A program made the translations under genes and the position numbers. The notes under the pieces were generated by a model. That model had not been told where the DNA came from. It saw only the letters and a list, made by a program, of their open reading frames with translations, and did no database searches. Of a stretch of DNA of 6,395 nt, positions 6,120 to 6,395 are shown in pieces (positions within the stretch are counted from its first letter, which is position 1; each line of letters opens with the position of its first letter). The stretch is from Bacteroidota bacterium (GTDB lineage Bacteria > Bacteroidota > Bacteroidia > Cytophagales > Cyclobacteriaceae), in NCBI GenBank assembly GCA_024643595.1, contig JAHEMS010000213.1:1-6395 (forward strand), read 5' to 3'.

Positions 6120-6395
6120 AAAAATTATCCTTTGTGTATCGGTGGCTTTTTGGCTACCTATATTCCTGGTAACCGCACAGGACGACACCCAACAAGTAAA
6201 GATGATGGGAGGCGGTGGATTCACAATCGGGTATGGTCACATGGATGTTTCCAAATTGCAATCATTCCTGCCTGATAATATTACCACCCTTAACAACAAT
6301 CAAATCTTATTTGGAGGTACCGGACATGCCTATCGCAATAATCTCGTGATTGGTGCAAGCGGATGTGCTATTTTGGGTGATAAAATAAAAACGAG
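6115..6395 (+). CDS. Exported protein of unknown function, N-terminal part (3' end cut by window edge)
   Basis: The frame is open from ATG at 6115 to the window end, giving 93 residues. It begins MKKIILCVSVAFWLPIFLVT and has a typical Sec signal peptide: two lysines, a hydrophobic core, and a likely cut V-T-A|Q after residue 21. The mature part starts QDDTQQ and is followed by a Gly-rich stretch, MMGGGGFTIGYGHMD (30-44), and by LFGGTGHAYRNNLVIGASG (about 65-83). The alternation of glycine and hydrophobic residues hints at beta strands, perhaps a barrel or solenoid, but too little is present to name a family, and I do not recognise it. The lipobox form is absent, so it is not a typical lipoprotein. 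No Shine-Dalgarno sequence is present. The start codon lies inside a perfect inverted repeat, and the 242-bp upstream gap holds further dyads, so it is probably a regulated gene. Confidence 0.75.
   Translation, partial: MKKIILCVSVAFWLPIFLVTAQDDTQQVKMMGGGGFTIGYGHMDVSKLQSFLPDNITTLNNNQILFGGTGHAYRNNLVIGASGCAILGDKIKT

Noticed and set aside
6063..6275. A 70-codon frame on the plus strand starting at TTG
   Set aside because: It overlaps the exported-protein gene in another frame, lacks a good start and gives no protein-like sequence, while the 6115 frame has a signal peptide.

Overview
The window looks like part of a chromosome from a member of the Bacteroidota, probably a Cytophagales-type environmental bacterium. 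This is an inference from gene content and style. The reasons are the KDO (lipopolysaccharide core sugar) genes of a Gram-negative envelope, a large Sec-exported protein with an NPNGDGF motif and an Ig-like module of the kind common in this phylum, the lack of clear Shine-Dalgarno sequences, AT-leaning intergenic DNA, and a periplasmic penicillin-acylase-family enzyme. No mobile element, CRISPR array, tRNA or rRNA gene is visible.

Layout. Positions 1-1222 (minus) hold the N-terminal 407 residues of a large secreted protein that runs off the left edge and seems to start at a TTG codon. Positions 1372-2784 (minus) are a tight kdsC-kdsA pair. KdsA condenses arabinose-5-phosphate with phosphoenolpyruvate to KDO-8-phosphate and KdsC removes the phosphate, so the pair makes free KDO. 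kdsA starts at GTG and lies in the same reading frame as kdsC, separated by one TAA and five sense codons. Across a 60-bp divergent gap, positions 2845-5274 (plus) encode an 809-residue Ntn-hydrolase of the penicillin acylase family with nucleophile Ser278. It overlaps by ATGA a 108-residue multi-pass membrane protein (5271-5597). A small hairpin follows. Then comes a convergent 77-residue charged, probably coiled-coil protein (5639-5872, minus). The last gene (6115 to the right edge, plus) encodes the first 93 residues of an unrecognised exported protein.

The least ordinary stretch is the 242-bp gap 5873-6114 and the start codon that follows it. It carries three separate inverted repeats: 10-bp perfect arms around 5939, 8-bp arms with one G-T pair around 6014, and 10-bp perfect arms straddling the ATG of the exported protein. 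It also has extra copies of the half-site CATCATTRAA. This suggests tight transcriptional or translational control of the last gene, and perhaps of the divergent 77-residue gene. I see no complete new system. The best leads are this regulatory region, the unrecognised exported protein, and the acylase/membrane-protein pair.
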